Shown here one piece after another: positions 55,272 to 63,291 of a stretch of 64,000 nucleotides of DNA (position 1 is the stretch's first letter; every line of letters begins with the position of its first letter). The notes beneath the pieces were generated by a model. That model made no database searches. It saw nothing but the letters and a program-made list of their open reading frames with translations, and was not told where the DNA came from. Where the stretch lies: contig NZ_AP025637.1 of the NCBI RefSeq assembly GCF_022846615.1, positions 868,001 to 932,000 of the forward strand, read 5' to 3'. The translations under genes and the position numbers were made by a program. Origin of the DNA: Roseomonas fluvialis (GTDB lineage Bacteria > Pseudomonadota > Alphaproteobacteria > Acetobacterales > Acetobacteraceae).

Positions 55272-55958
55272 GTGTCCGAGGGCCTGCCCGACCTGCCGAG
55301 CGTCTTCACCCCCATCATCGCCTTGCGCGAGGGCGGAGACGCGATGACGCGCGCGGTGGCCGAGGCACCGCAGCACGGCGCGGGCACGCTGGTCTGGGCC
55401 AGGTCCTGGGCGCGGATCGAGGCCGCGGTCGTGCTGGAACCCGAACAGCCGCTGTCGGCCGCGCGCGCTGCGCTGCTGGCCGCTATGGTGGCCTTCGCCG
55501 ATGCCGCCGGCGCGCTCGGCCCGCCCGAGGTGCCGCTGACCTTCGACTGGCCGGTCGGCATCCGCGTCAATGGCGGCCTGGTCGGCGCCGCGCGCCTCGC
55601 GACCCCGCCCGGCTGCGCCGATTCTGAGGTGCCCGACTGGGTCGTGGTCGGCATCGAGGCCGCCTTCGCCGCATCCGACCAGGATCCCGGCCGCGACCCC
55701 GGCCGCACCACATTGTTCGAGGAAGGCTACGCCGACACCACGCCAGCCGAAATGACCGCCGCCTGGGCGCGCCACCTCATGGCGACGCTCGCCGACTGGC
55801 AGGCGCGCGGGTTTCGCGTGATGGCGGAACGCTACCTGGCGCGGCTCGACCCCGCGATCGGCGCGGGCGGGCGGCGCGGCATCGACCCTGCGACCGGCGC
55901 GCTGGTGCTCGACCAGGGCGGGCAGCGCGAACACCGCGCCTTGCAGGTGGCGGCATGA
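55272..55958 (+). CDS. Biotin/lipoate A/B protein ligase family protein
   Basis: 228 aa, GTG start after GGGAG. It has a ligase-like fold: GAGTLVWARSWARIEAAVVLEPE (the GTLVWAR corresponds to the lipoyl/biotinyl nucleotide-binding strand), PLTFDWPVGIRVNGGLVGAARL and a C-terminal ALVLDQGGQREHRAL. The catalytic lysine of true ligases is not obvious (VNGGLVGA replaces the usual GxKxxG), so it may be non-catalytic. First gene of a run of five coupled genes ahead of the fdh genes. Confidence 0.8.
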   Translation: MSEGLPDLPSVFTPIIALREGGDAMTRAVAEAPQHGAGTLVWARSWARIEAAVVLEPEQPLSAARAALLAAMVAFADAAGALGPPEVPLTFDWPVGIRVNGGLVGAARLATPPGCADSEVPDWVVVGIEAAFAASDQDPGRDPGRTTLFEEGYADTTPAEMTAAWARHLMATLADWQARGFRVMAERYLARLDPAIGAGGRRGIDPATGALVLDQGGQREHRALQVAA

Positions 55959-56500
55959 AGTTGCTGCGCACCATCCGGCTCGACCCTTCCGACGCGCTGG
56001 TGTTCCCGCGCGCGGCCGAACCCGGCGAATGGGCCGTGCCCGGCGGCTTCTGCTTCTGGGACGACGACGTGGCCGTGCTCGAGGGCAAGCGACGCCAGGC
56101 CTTCCGCGCGGGGTTCCTGGGCCTGTCCTCCTTCGGGTGGTCCACGCTAGTGCAGGTGGTCACCGCCACGCCGGCGCAGCACGAGGCGGCCGTGGGGGCG
56201 CTGGCAGCGCATATCCGCAGCACGCTCGGCGCACCCGACGATGCCGCGGCGCGCGCAGCGGCCGAGGACGAGATCGCCTTCGCGCAATCGCTCTGCGACC
56301 ATCCGCCCGGCACGCTCGTGGCCCTCAGCCGCAGCCTCGACGGCGGCGAGGTCCGCGAGCAGTTCCGCACCCTGCACGAACGCCCGCAGGACCATCGCCG
56401 CTTCGATGCGCTGCCGGTCTTCGCCGCGGTGGCCGTCGATGGCGAGGAGGAAGCGCCGATCCATCCCGACCTCGCGCGCATGGCGCGGCGCGAACCATGA
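55955..56500 (+). CDS. DUF6505-type protein (formate dehydrogenase neighbourhood)
   Basis: 181 aa. Begins MKLLRTIRLDPSDALVFPRA, then PGEWAVPGGFCFWDDDVAVLEGKRRQAFRAGFLGLSSFGWSTL. No catalytic motif, signal peptide or membrane helix is seen. Overlaps its neighbours by 4 nt on both sides (ATGA). By recall this family appears repeatedly beside FDH genes in alpha- and betaproteobacteria. Function unknown. Confidence 0.8.
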   Translation: MKLLRTIRLDPSDALVFPRAAEPGEWAVPGGFCFWDDDVAVLEGKRRQAFRAGFLGLSSFGWSTLVQVVTATPAQHEAAVGALAAHIRSTLGAPDDAAARAAAEDEIAFAQSLCDHPPGTLVALSRSLDGGEVREQFRTLHERPQDHRRFDALPVFAAVAVDGEEEAPIHPDLARMARREP

Positions 56501-57537
56501 GCGCCGTGCTTTCGCCCGGCGATTTCTGGGTCGCCGCCGGCCATCACCTGTGTGACGTGGCGGACCACGGCCGCCTGGTCGCGACCGAGGACCTGTGGCG
56601 TGCTTTCCTCGCGCGGCCCGAGCTGATCCCGCCCGACGAAGCCTGCGAGGCCGAGCGCGCGCTGCATGCCGCGCTGATGGCCGCGCCGCTGCAATCGGTG
56701 GACGCCGCGCGCATCGCCGCTTTGGCGGATGCCGATGCGCAGGAGAATTTCACGCAGTTCCTGGCCTTCCGCGATCGCGTCGCGGCCCATCCCACGCTCG
56801 AGGCCGCCTGGGTCGCGCTGTATCGCGAGGGTGTCGCGGGCATTCCGCCGATCCTGCTGCAGATGCTCACGCACCTGGTCGCGCGTGCCGCACTCGAGGG
56901 CGAGGGCGATCCCTTTGCACTGCGCGCCGGCGAACTGCTGTTCCGCACGCAGCGCGCCGGCATCCACCAGGGCGCGACGCTGCTCGCGGACGAGGAAGTG
57001 GTCGATATGCGCGGCCGCGACGGCGGCTTTGGCGCGCTCGGGCAATTGCTGGTGGAAGCCGGCGCGCCGCCGCGCGAGGTCGAGATCGACGTGCTGAACG
57101 ACGGCAATGCGCACCTCTATCACGGCCGGTCCGACGCACACGACTTCGCTCTCGACATCGCCGAGGGGCGCGCGGGTGCCGCGGGCATCGCGCGCATGCT
57201 GGAACGCTTCATCCGACATCTGTTCGGCGAGGAGGTCGCGATCCGCGCGGTGCCGGTCATCGAGGACCGCGACTGGAGCTGGCATGTCGGCCTGGATGCC
57301 GAGGCGACGTCGATCGCGAACGACCTGTGGCACGGGAAGAAGGTGCGGCAGGAACGCCTCGCGCGCATCCTGTGGCTCGGCGTGCTGGAGTTCCGCGACG
57401 CATCGCGCGTGCTGCCGCGCGTCGCGGGCCGGCCGGTGTATCTGGCGCTGGCGATGGATGCGGCGAACCGGGTGCGCATGAAGCCGCAGAACCTGGTCGC
57501 CGGGCTGCCGCTGGTCGCGCGGGAGGACGCCGCATGA
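56497..57537 (+). CDS. DUF6352-type protein (formate dehydrogenase neighbourhood)
   Basis: 346 aa, cytoplasmic. It starts SPGDFWVAAGHHLCDVADHG, contains EVEIDVLNDGNAHLYHGRSDAHDFALDI and IRAVPVIEDRDWSWHVGLDAEATSIANDLW. His/Asp-rich segments (GHHLCD, HDFALDI) might bind metal or cofactor, but no known motif fits. 4-nt overlaps with both neighbours, so co-translated with the DUF6505 and DUF3305 genes. Function unknown. Confidence 0.8.
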   Translation: MSAVLSPGDFWVAAGHHLCDVADHGRLVATEDLWRAFLARPELIPPDEACEAERALHAALMAAPLQSVDAARIAALADADAQENFTQFLAFRDRVAAHPTLEAAWVALYREGVAGIPPILLQMLTHLVARAALEGEGDPFALRAGELLFRTQRAGIHQGATLLADEEVVDMRGRDGGFGALGQLLVEAGAPPREVEIDVLNDGNAHLYHGRSDAHDFALDIAEGRAGAAGIARMLERFIRHLFGEEVAIRAVPVIEDRDWSWHVGLDAEATSIANDLWHGKKVRQERLARILWLGVLEFRDASRVLPRVAGRPVYLALAMDAANRVRMKPQNLVAGLPLVAREDAA

Positions 57538-58046
57538 CGCTGGAAGTGCCCGGCACCGTGCGCGTCGAGGTCGGCGTGGTGGTCGAACGCCGCCCCGGCG
57601 TGACGCCCTGGGCCGAGCACGCCTGGCAACCGCGCGAGGTGCTCGAGGACTTCCCCGACGCGCCCCCCTGGACCGTGCTGCGCGAGGAGGCCGGCCGCAC
57701 GCTGTTCCTGGCCGGTCGCGCCGAGGTCGCGCTGCACCCGACCGACACCGACAACTACATTCACAACCTCGAACAGGATCCGCCGCGCGTGTGGGTGCTG
57801 CTGCGCCCGGTCGCGACCGCGCCCGGCTATGCGCTGCAGGCCGTGACCGTCGATGCGGGTGAGGCGCAGCTCTACGCCGAATCCGGCACCGACCTGCTCG
57901 AGGCCCTGCCCATGCCGCCCCGCCTGCGCCTGCTGGTCGAACGCTTCGTGGCCGAACACCACAAGCAGCGCGAATTCCACAAGCGCAAGCGCGACCGCGC
58001 GGATACGGAGGCGCTCGGCCGCCGGTCGCGGGTGGACGATCCATGA
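57534..58046 (+). CDS. DUF3305 protein
   Basis: 170 aa. Diagnostic stretch VVVERRPGVTPWAEHAWQPREVL, FLAGRAEVALHPTDTDNYIHNLEQDPPRVWVLLRP, LYAESGTDLLEALPMPP and the basic tail EHHKQREFHKRKRDRADTEA. DUF3305 is regularly followed by DUF3306, as here (ATGA overlap), near formate dehydrogenase genes. Function unknown. Confidence 0.88.
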   Translation: MTLEVPGTVRVEVGVVVERRPGVTPWAEHAWQPREVLEDFPDAPPWTVLREEAGRTLFLAGRAEVALHPTDTDNYIHNLEQDPPRVWVLLRPVATAPGYALQAVTVDAGEAQLYAESGTDLLEALPMPPRLRLLVERFVAEHHKQREFHKRKRDRADTEALGRRSRVDDP

Positions 58047-58765
58047 GCGACGAAGGCTTCCTCTCCCGCTGGTCGCGCCGCAAGCGCGCGGCGGAGGCGG
58101 GGCGCGCGCCGGAGGACCCGCAGGCGCGCGACGCCGCGCCTGTCGCCCCGATGCCGGAGCCCCCCGCCATGATCCCGCCTGGTGCCGAGCCTGCGCTCGC
58201 GCCGTCGGGGGCGCCGGGCATCCCCGTCCTGCCTCCGGACGCCGCGCAGGACGGTCAGGCCCCGCCGACCGCTGGCACCCCCGCTGCGACCTTCGACCTC
58301 GCGAGCCTGCCGTCGATCGACAGCCTGACCGCCGCCACCGACATCCGCGCCTTCCTGCGCAAGGAGGTGCCGGAGGCGCTGAGGCGCGCGGCGCTGCGAA
58401 AGGCCTGGTCGCTCGACCCTGCAATCCGCGACTTCGTCGGGCCGGCGGACTATGCCTGGGACTACAATGCGCCGGACGGCGTGCCTGGCGCATCGCTCGA
58501 CCTGGTCGGCGACGTGCGGGAGATGCTGGCGCAGATCTTCGGCCCGGATACGCCGGCCAAGGACGCGCCGGCGGAGGACGCGGCGACGGCGCAAGAACCG
58601 CCGGAACTCGCCGCCGTGCCCGAACTTCAGGCCCAGCCCAGCGCCGGGGCCGCCGCGCCCGAGGCGCCTTCAGTCGCCCTCGCGCCGACACCCGATGATC
58701 CCGGGGTGCCCACGGCGACCCCGCCCGAGGCTGCCCGCCGGCATGGATCAGCGCTGCCAAGTTGA
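58043..58765 (+). CDS. DUF3306 protein
   Basis: 240 aa. Short basic N-terminus GFLSRWSRRKRAAE, a Pro/Ala-rich linker (30-90), the conserved core FDLASLPSIDSLTAATDIRAFLRKEVPEALRRAALRKAW...IRDFVGPADYAWDYN (~92-150), then a low-complexity Pro/Ala tail. No enzyme motif. It ends the accessory run; the torD-fdh genes follow after 100 bp with a possible promoter of their own. Confidence 0.88.
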   Translation: MSDEGFLSRWSRRKRAAEAGRAPEDPQARDAAPVAPMPEPPAMIPPGAEPALAPSGAPGIPVLPPDAAQDGQAPPTAGTPAATFDLASLPSIDSLTAATDIRAFLRKEVPEALRRAALRKAWSLDPAIRDFVGPADYAWDYNAPDGVPGASLDLVGDVREMLAQIFGPDTPAKDAPAEDAATAQEPPELAAVPELQAQPSAGAAAPEAPSVALAPTPDDPGVPTATPPEAARRHGSALPS

Positions 58766-58865
58766 GAGGCGTTCGCAATAACTCGCAACGATTTCAGATA
58801 TTTGAGATGATTTAGCTTTTGGCATAACCTGCGGCCAACGCTGGGAGTGGGAGAACGAGCGCGGC
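58766..58865 (+). promoter_or_regulatory. AT-rich promoter region of torD-fdhABC
   Basis: A sharply AT-rich ~60 bp (58770-58830) in otherwise ~70% GC DNA. TTGAGA (58802-58807) and TAACCT (58825-58830) are 17 bp apart and could be -35 and -10 boxes; the -10 match is weak. TTGGCATAACCTGC superficially resembles a sigma-54 site, but its GG-to-GC spacing is 8 rather than 10. A promoter here would allow fdh expression apart from the DUF genes. Confidence 0.45.
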
Positions 58866-59468
58866 ATGTCCGCCCAGGACACATTGGACGTCCGGCCCGA
58901 CGGCATGACTGTAGAGCGCGCGCGCCTGTTCGCGCTGCTCGGGCGGTTGCTCGTGGCCGCGCCCGATTCGGGTCTGCTGGCGGCCTTGTCCGGGCTGCGC
59001 GGCGACGGAACCGCGTTGGGCGAGGGCTATGGCGCGCTGGCCGCAGCCGCGCGTGCGGCGGACCCTGTCTCGGCCGAGCGCGAGTTTCACGATCTGTTCA
59101 TCGGCCTGGGCCGCGGCGAGGTGCTGCCCTTCGCCTCCTACTACATCACCGGCTTCCTGCACGAACGGCCGCTGGCCGAACTGCGCGGCGACCTCGCGCG
59201 CCTCGGGCTCGAACGCACCGAGGGCGTGGCGGAACCGGAAGACCATCTGGGCACCGAGTGCGAGGTCTATGCCGGGCTGCTCTCGGGGAGCTTCGACGGC
59301 GGCGCCGCCGAGGCCGAGGCCTTCTTCACCAGGCACCTGCGCCCCTGGGCGGGGCGCGCCTTCGTGGACATCGAGAAGGCCGGCACCGCGCGCTTCTACC
59401 GCGCCGTCGGCCGGCTCGGACGCATTGCCATCGAGATCGAGCAGGCGGCCCTCGGGCTGCCGCCATGA
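58866..59468 (+). CDS. TorD/DmsD-family molybdoenzyme chaperone
   Basis: 200 aa, all-helical. The TorD motif is VSAEREFHDLFIGLGRGEVLPFASYYITGFLHERPLAELRGDL (E-x-x-F..LF..G), followed by EPEDHLGTECEVYAGLL. Such chaperones bind the Tat signal of a molybdenum/tungsten enzyme and hold it until the cofactor is inserted. Placed just before the small Tat protein and FdhA, so it very likely serves this formate dehydrogenase. Confidence 0.92.
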   Translation: MSAQDTLDVRPDGMTVERARLFALLGRLLVAAPDSGLLAALSGLRGDGTALGEGYGALAAAARAADPVSAEREFHDLFIGLGRGEVLPFASYYITGFLHERPLAELRGDLARLGLERTEGVAEPEDHLGTECEVYAGLLSGSFDGGAAEAEAFFTRHLRPWAGRAFVDIEKAGTARFYRAVGRLGRIAIEIEQAALGLPP

Positions 59469-59491
59469 CGCATGTCGGGGAGAACCAGCAC

Positions 59492-59728
59492 ATGAGCACA
59501 AGCAACAAGGGCGCGTCCGAGCGCCGCGGCTTCCTGAAGGCGCTGGGCCTGGGCGGTGCGGCCGCCGCGGCCGCCACGGTGGTTGAGGCCGCCGGCCCGA
59601 TCCGCGCCGACGCCGTGCCCGCGGGCACTGCGCGCAAGGAAAACGAGGCCGATCGCCTCAAGGCCCGCTACCAGCCCAATGCCGCGGGCGTGCAGGCTTT
59701 CTACCGCACCAACCGCTACGACGGCTGA
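59492..59728 (+). CDS. Small Tat-signal protein of formate dehydrogenase locus
   Basis: 78 aa from the ATG at 59492, chosen because GGGGAG lies upstream. A twin-arginine signal ERRGFLKALGLGGAAAAAAT is followed by ~40 hydrophilic residues (RKENEADRLKARYQPN, then VQAFYRTNRYDG). Small proteins of this type precede FDH alpha genes in many proteobacteria. They may be a subunit or a maturation factor; not experimentally resolved to my knowledge. 14 bp before fdhA. Confidence 0.88.
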   Translation: MSTSNKGASERRGFLKALGLGGAAAAAATVVEAAGPIRADAVPAGTARKENEADRLKARYQPNAAGVQAFYRTNRYDG

Positions 59729-59742
59729 GGGGGCGAAGCATC

Positions 59743-62679
59743 ATGCTGATCAAGCGTTCCGAAGCGCGCGCGGGCAAGCAGCGGCTTGCGGCGGCCTATG
59801 CCGGGCTGTCCTCGGGCGGGCTCGACCGCCGCAGCTTCCTGAAGCAGGCCGGGGTGACGGGCGTGGGCCTGGCGTCGCTCGGCGCCATTCCGCTGAGCAC
59901 GGTGCGCCCGGCCGCCGCCGGCCCGGTGAACCACCAGCAGCCTGTCACGCGGGTGAAGAACATCTGCACGCATTGTTCGGTCGGGTGTTCGGTCACCGCC
60001 GAGGTGCAGAACGGCGTCTGGGTCGGGCAGGAGCCCACCTGGGACAGCCCGATCAACCGCGGCACGCATTGCGCGAAGGGTGCTTCGGTGCGCGAGCTCG
60101 TGCACGGCGACCGGCGCATCAAGTACCCGATGAAGCTGGTGAACGGCCAGTGGACGCGGATGACCTGGGACGCCGCGGTGGCCGAGATCGGCGACAAGCT
60201 GATGGCGACGCGCCAGGCCTCGGGCCCTGACAGCGTGTTCTGGCTGGGCAGCGCGAAGTTCTCGAACGAAGGCGCGTACCTGTTCCGCAAGTATGCGGCC
60301 TTCTGGGGCACCAACAACGTCGACCACCAGGCGCGCATCTGCCATTCGACGACCGTCGCCGGCGTGGCCAACACCTGGGGCTACGGCGCGCAGACCAATT
60401 CCTACAACGACATCCGCAATTCCAAGACCATGATCATCATGGGCGGGAATCCGGCGGAGGCGCATCCGGTCTCGCTGCAGCATGTTCTCTCCGGCAAGGA
60501 GATGAACCGCGCGAACATGATCGTGATCGACCCGCGCTTCACGCGCACTGCGGCGCACGCCACGGAATACGTGCGCATCCGCCCGGGCACCGACATCCCG
60601 ATCATCTGGGGCATGCTCTGGCACATCTTCCAGAACAACTGGGAAGATCGCGAGTTCATCCGCCAGCGCGTCTACGGCATGGACGAGGTCCGCGCCGAAG
60701 TCGCGAAGTGGAACCCCGCCGAGGTGCAGCGCGTGACCGGCGTGCCGGAAGCGCAGCTGCGCAAGGTGGCGGAGATGTTCGCCACGCAGAAGCCCGCCAC
60801 GCTGATCTGGTGCATGGGGGCGACGCAGAAGACCGTCGGCACGGCGAATGTGCGCGCGTACTCGATCCTGCTGCTGGCCACCGGCAACGTGGGCAAGGAA
60901 GGCACGGGCGCCAACATCTTCCGCGGCCACTGCAACGTGCAGGGTGCGACCGACTTCGGTCTCGATGTGACCACGCTGCCGGCGTACTACGGCCTCGATG
61001 AGAACGCGTGGCGGCACTGGTCGCGCGTGTGGGGCGTGAGCTACGAGAGCATGCTGTCGCGGTTCGACAGCAAGGCCATGATGGAGATGCCCGGCATCCC
61101 CACCACGCGCTACTTCGATGCCGTGACCATGCCGGTGAACGCGCAGACGGGCCTCGCGCAGCGCGACAACCTCAAGGCCATGGTGGTGTTCGGGCACGGC
61201 GGCAACACCGTCACCCGCATGCCCGAGGCGGTGAAGGGCCTCGAGAAGCTGGACCTGCTGGTGGTGGCGGACCCGCACCCGACCACCTTCGCCGTGCTGT
61301 CGGGCAGGAAGGACAACACCTACCTGCTGCCGATCTGCACGCAGTTCGAATGCGACGGGTCGCGCACCGCGTCGAACCGGTCTGTGCAGTGGGGGGCGAA
61401 GGTCGTCGACCCGATCTTCGAGAGCAAGAACGACTACGAGGCGCTGTACCGCCTGGCTGGCGCGATCGACGCCGCGGCCGCGCGGCGCAACATGACCTTC
61501 CGCATGCAGGAGGAAGTGTTCAAGGGCTTCGAGATCCGCGCCAATGCCCCGGTTGCCGAGAGCATCCTGCGCGAGATCAACCGCGGTGCGATCAGCACCG
61601 GCTACACGGGCCAGTCGCCGGAACGCCTGAAGCTGCACATGCAGCACCAGGACAAGTTCGACCTGGTGACACTGCGCGCCAAGGCCGATGCGCCGGCCGA
61701 GATCGCCGGCGACTTCTACGGGCTGCCCTGGCCCTGCTGGGGCACGCCCGAGATGCGCCACCCGGGCACGCACATCCTGTACAACACCAACCTGCACGTG
61801 AAGCAGGGCGGCGGCACCTTCCGCGCGCGCTTCGGCGTGGAGCGCAACGGGCAGACGCTGCTGGCCGAAGGGTCCTACTCGCAAGGATCGGAGCTGACCG
61901 ACGGCTATCCCGAATTCACCACCGCGGTGATGGCCCGCCTGGGCTGGGATGCCGAACTGACCGAGGCCGAGAAGGCGTCGATCGCGCGGCAGGGCGGCAG
62001 CGCCTCCTGGGCGACCGACCTGTCCATGGGCATCATCCGCGTGACCATGGAACATGGCGTGATGGCCTACGGGAACGCCAAGGCCCGCGCCAATGCCTGG
62101 AACCTGCCCGACCCGATCCCGGTGCACCGCGAACCGATCTACACGCCGCGCACCGATCTGATCGCGCAGTACCCGACGCTGCCGGACCGGCGCGCCTTCC
62201 GCCTGCCGCATCTGGGGCAGTCGGTGCAGAACCGCGCGAAGGATCTCGCGCCGAACTTCCCCATCATCCTGTCCTCGGGTCGCCTGGTGGAATACGAGGG
62301 CGGCGGCGAGGAGACGCGGTCGAACAAGTGGCTGGCCGAGCTCCAGCAGGACATGTTCGTCGAGATCAACCCCGAGGATGCCGGCCCGCGCAATATCCGC
62401 GACGGCGCCTGGGTGCTGGTGAACGGCCCCGAGATGCCGCAGGGCAAGGCCGTGCGCGTGAAGGCGATGGTGACCGAGCGCGTCGGCAAGGGGGTCGCCT
62501 GGATGCCCTTCCACTTCGCCGGCTGGTTCATGCAGGAGGACCAGCGCAGCAAATACCCGCAGGGCACCGACCCGATCGTGTTGGGTGAATCGGTGAATGC
62601 GATCACGACCTATGGCTACGACCCGGTGACCTTCATGCAGGAAACCAAGGTCACGCTCTGTCAGATCCGCGCGGCTTAA
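59743..62679 (+). CDS. fdhA: Formate dehydrogenase catalytic subunit (molybdopterin, cysteine type)
   Basis: 978 aa, exported by Tat (LDRRSFLKQAGVTG at 27-40). The [4Fe-4S] cysteines begin CTHCSVGC (~74) and end THCAKGAS. The active-site metal ligand is Cys~200 followed by His in ARICHSTTVAGVANTWGYG, where E. coli FdnG has selenocysteine. The substrate Arg region and MPT-binding segments (MGGNPAEAHPVSLQH, GNVGKEGTGANIFRGHCNVQGATD, SSGRLVEYEGGGEETRSNKWLAE) are typical. It oxidises formate to CO2 in the periplasm, feeding electrons through FdhB and FdhC to quinone. A GGGGCG site precedes the ATG. Confidence 0.95.
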   Translation: MLIKRSEARAGKQRLAAAYAGLSSGGLDRRSFLKQAGVTGVGLASLGAIPLSTVRPAAAGPVNHQQPVTRVKNICTHCSVGCSVTAEVQNGVWVGQEPTWDSPINRGTHCAKGASVRELVHGDRRIKYPMKLVNGQWTRMTWDAAVAEIGDKLMATRQASGPDSVFWLGSAKFSNEGAYLFRKYAAFWGTNNVDHQARICHSTTVAGVANTWGYGAQTNSYNDIRNSKTMIIMGGNPAEAHPVSLQHVLSGKEMNRANMIVIDPRFTRTAAHATEYVRIRPGTDIPIIWGMLWHIFQNNWEDREFIRQRVYGMDEVRAEVAKWNPAEVQRVTGVPEAQLRKVAEMFATQKPATLIWCMGATQKTVGTANVRAYSILLLATGNVGKEGTGANIFRGHCNVQGATDFGLDVTTLPAYYGLDENAWRHWSRVWGVSYESMLSRFDSKAMMEMPGIPTTRYFDAVTMPVNAQTGLAQRDNLKAMVVFGHGGNTVTRMPEAVKGLEKLDLLVVADPHPTTFAVLSGRKDNTYLLPICTQFECDGSRTASNRSVQWGAKVVDPIFESKNDYEALYRLAGAIDAAAARRNMTFRMQEEVFKGFEIRANAPVAESILREINRGAISTGYTGQSPERLKLHMQHQDKFDLVTLRAKADAPAEIAGDFYGLPWPCWGTPEMRHPGTHILYNTNLHVKQGGGTFRARFGVERNGQTLLAEGSYSQGSELTDGYPEFTTAVMARLGWDAELTEAEKASIARQGGSASWATDLSMGIIRVTMEHGVMAYGNAKARANAWNLPDPIPVHREPIYTPRTDLIAQYPTLPDRRAFRLPHLGQSVQNRAKDLAPNFPIILSSGRLVEYEGGGEETRSNKWLAELQQDMFVEINPEDAGPRNIRDGAWVLVNGPEMPQGKAVRVKAMVTERVGKGVAWMPFHFAGWFMQEDQRSKYPQGTDPIVLGESVNAITTYGYDPVTFMQETKVTLCQIRAA

Positions 62680-62694
62680 GGGGGAGCAAGAACC

Positions 62695-63291
62695 ATGGCC
62701 CGCATGAAGTTCCTTCTCGACGCCGAGCGCTGCATCGAATGCAACGCCTGCGTCACTGCGTGCAAGAACGAGCACGAGGTGCCCTGGGGCATCAACCGCC
62801 GCCGCGTCGTCACCATCAATGACGGCAAGCCGGGCGAGCGCTCGATCTCGATGGCCTGCATGCACTGCACGGATGCGCCCTGCGCCGCCGTGTGTCCCGT
62901 CAGTTGTTTCTACACCACGGCGGATGCCGTGGTGCTGCACGACAAGGACCTGTGCATCGGCTGCGGCTATTGCTTCTACGCCTGCCCCTTCGGCGCGCCG
63001 CAGTATCCGCGCGTCGGCAACTTCGGCAGCCGCGGCAAGATGGACAAGTGCACCTACTGCGCCGGCGGCCCGCAGGCCGACAACACCCAGGCCGAATACA
63101 TCCAGTACGGGTCGAACCGACTGGCCGAGGGCAGCCTGCCGCTGTGTGCCGAGATGTGCAGCACGAAGGCGCTGCTCGCCGGCGACGGCCAGGTGATCGC
63201 GCAGATCTACCGCGAGCGCGTGCAGCGGCGCGGCTACGGCTCCGGCGCCTGGGGCTGGCGCACCGCGTACCGCGAGACGGTGGCGATCTGA
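62695..63291 (+). CDS. fdhB: Formate dehydrogenase iron-sulfur subunit (FDH3 beta type)
   Basis: 198 aa, four [4Fe-4S] sets: CIECNACVTACKNE, CMHCTDAPCAAVCPVSC, CIGCGYCFYACPFG, and CTYC...LCAEMC. Much shorter than E. coli FdnH (294 aa): it lacks the C-terminal membrane helix, so FdhC alone must anchor the complex. No signal peptide, so it is presumably co-exported with the Tat-targeted FdhA. GGGGGAG precedes the ATG; the stop overlaps the fdhC start by one base. Confidence 0.96.
   Translation: MARMKFLLDAERCIECNACVTACKNEHEVPWGINRRRVVTINDGKPGERSISMACMHCTDAPCAAVCPVSCFYTTADAVVLHDKDLCIGCGYCFYACPFGAPQYPRVGNFGSRGKMDKCTYCAGGPQADNTQAEYIQYGSNRLAEGSLPLCAEMCSTKALLAGDGQVIAQIYRERVQRRGYGSGAWGWRTAYRETVAI

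Noticed and set aside
58813-58828. Sigma-54-like site TTGGCATAACCTGC before torD
   Set aside because: The GG and GC elements are separated by 8 bp rather than the required 10, so it does not fit a -24/-12 promoter.
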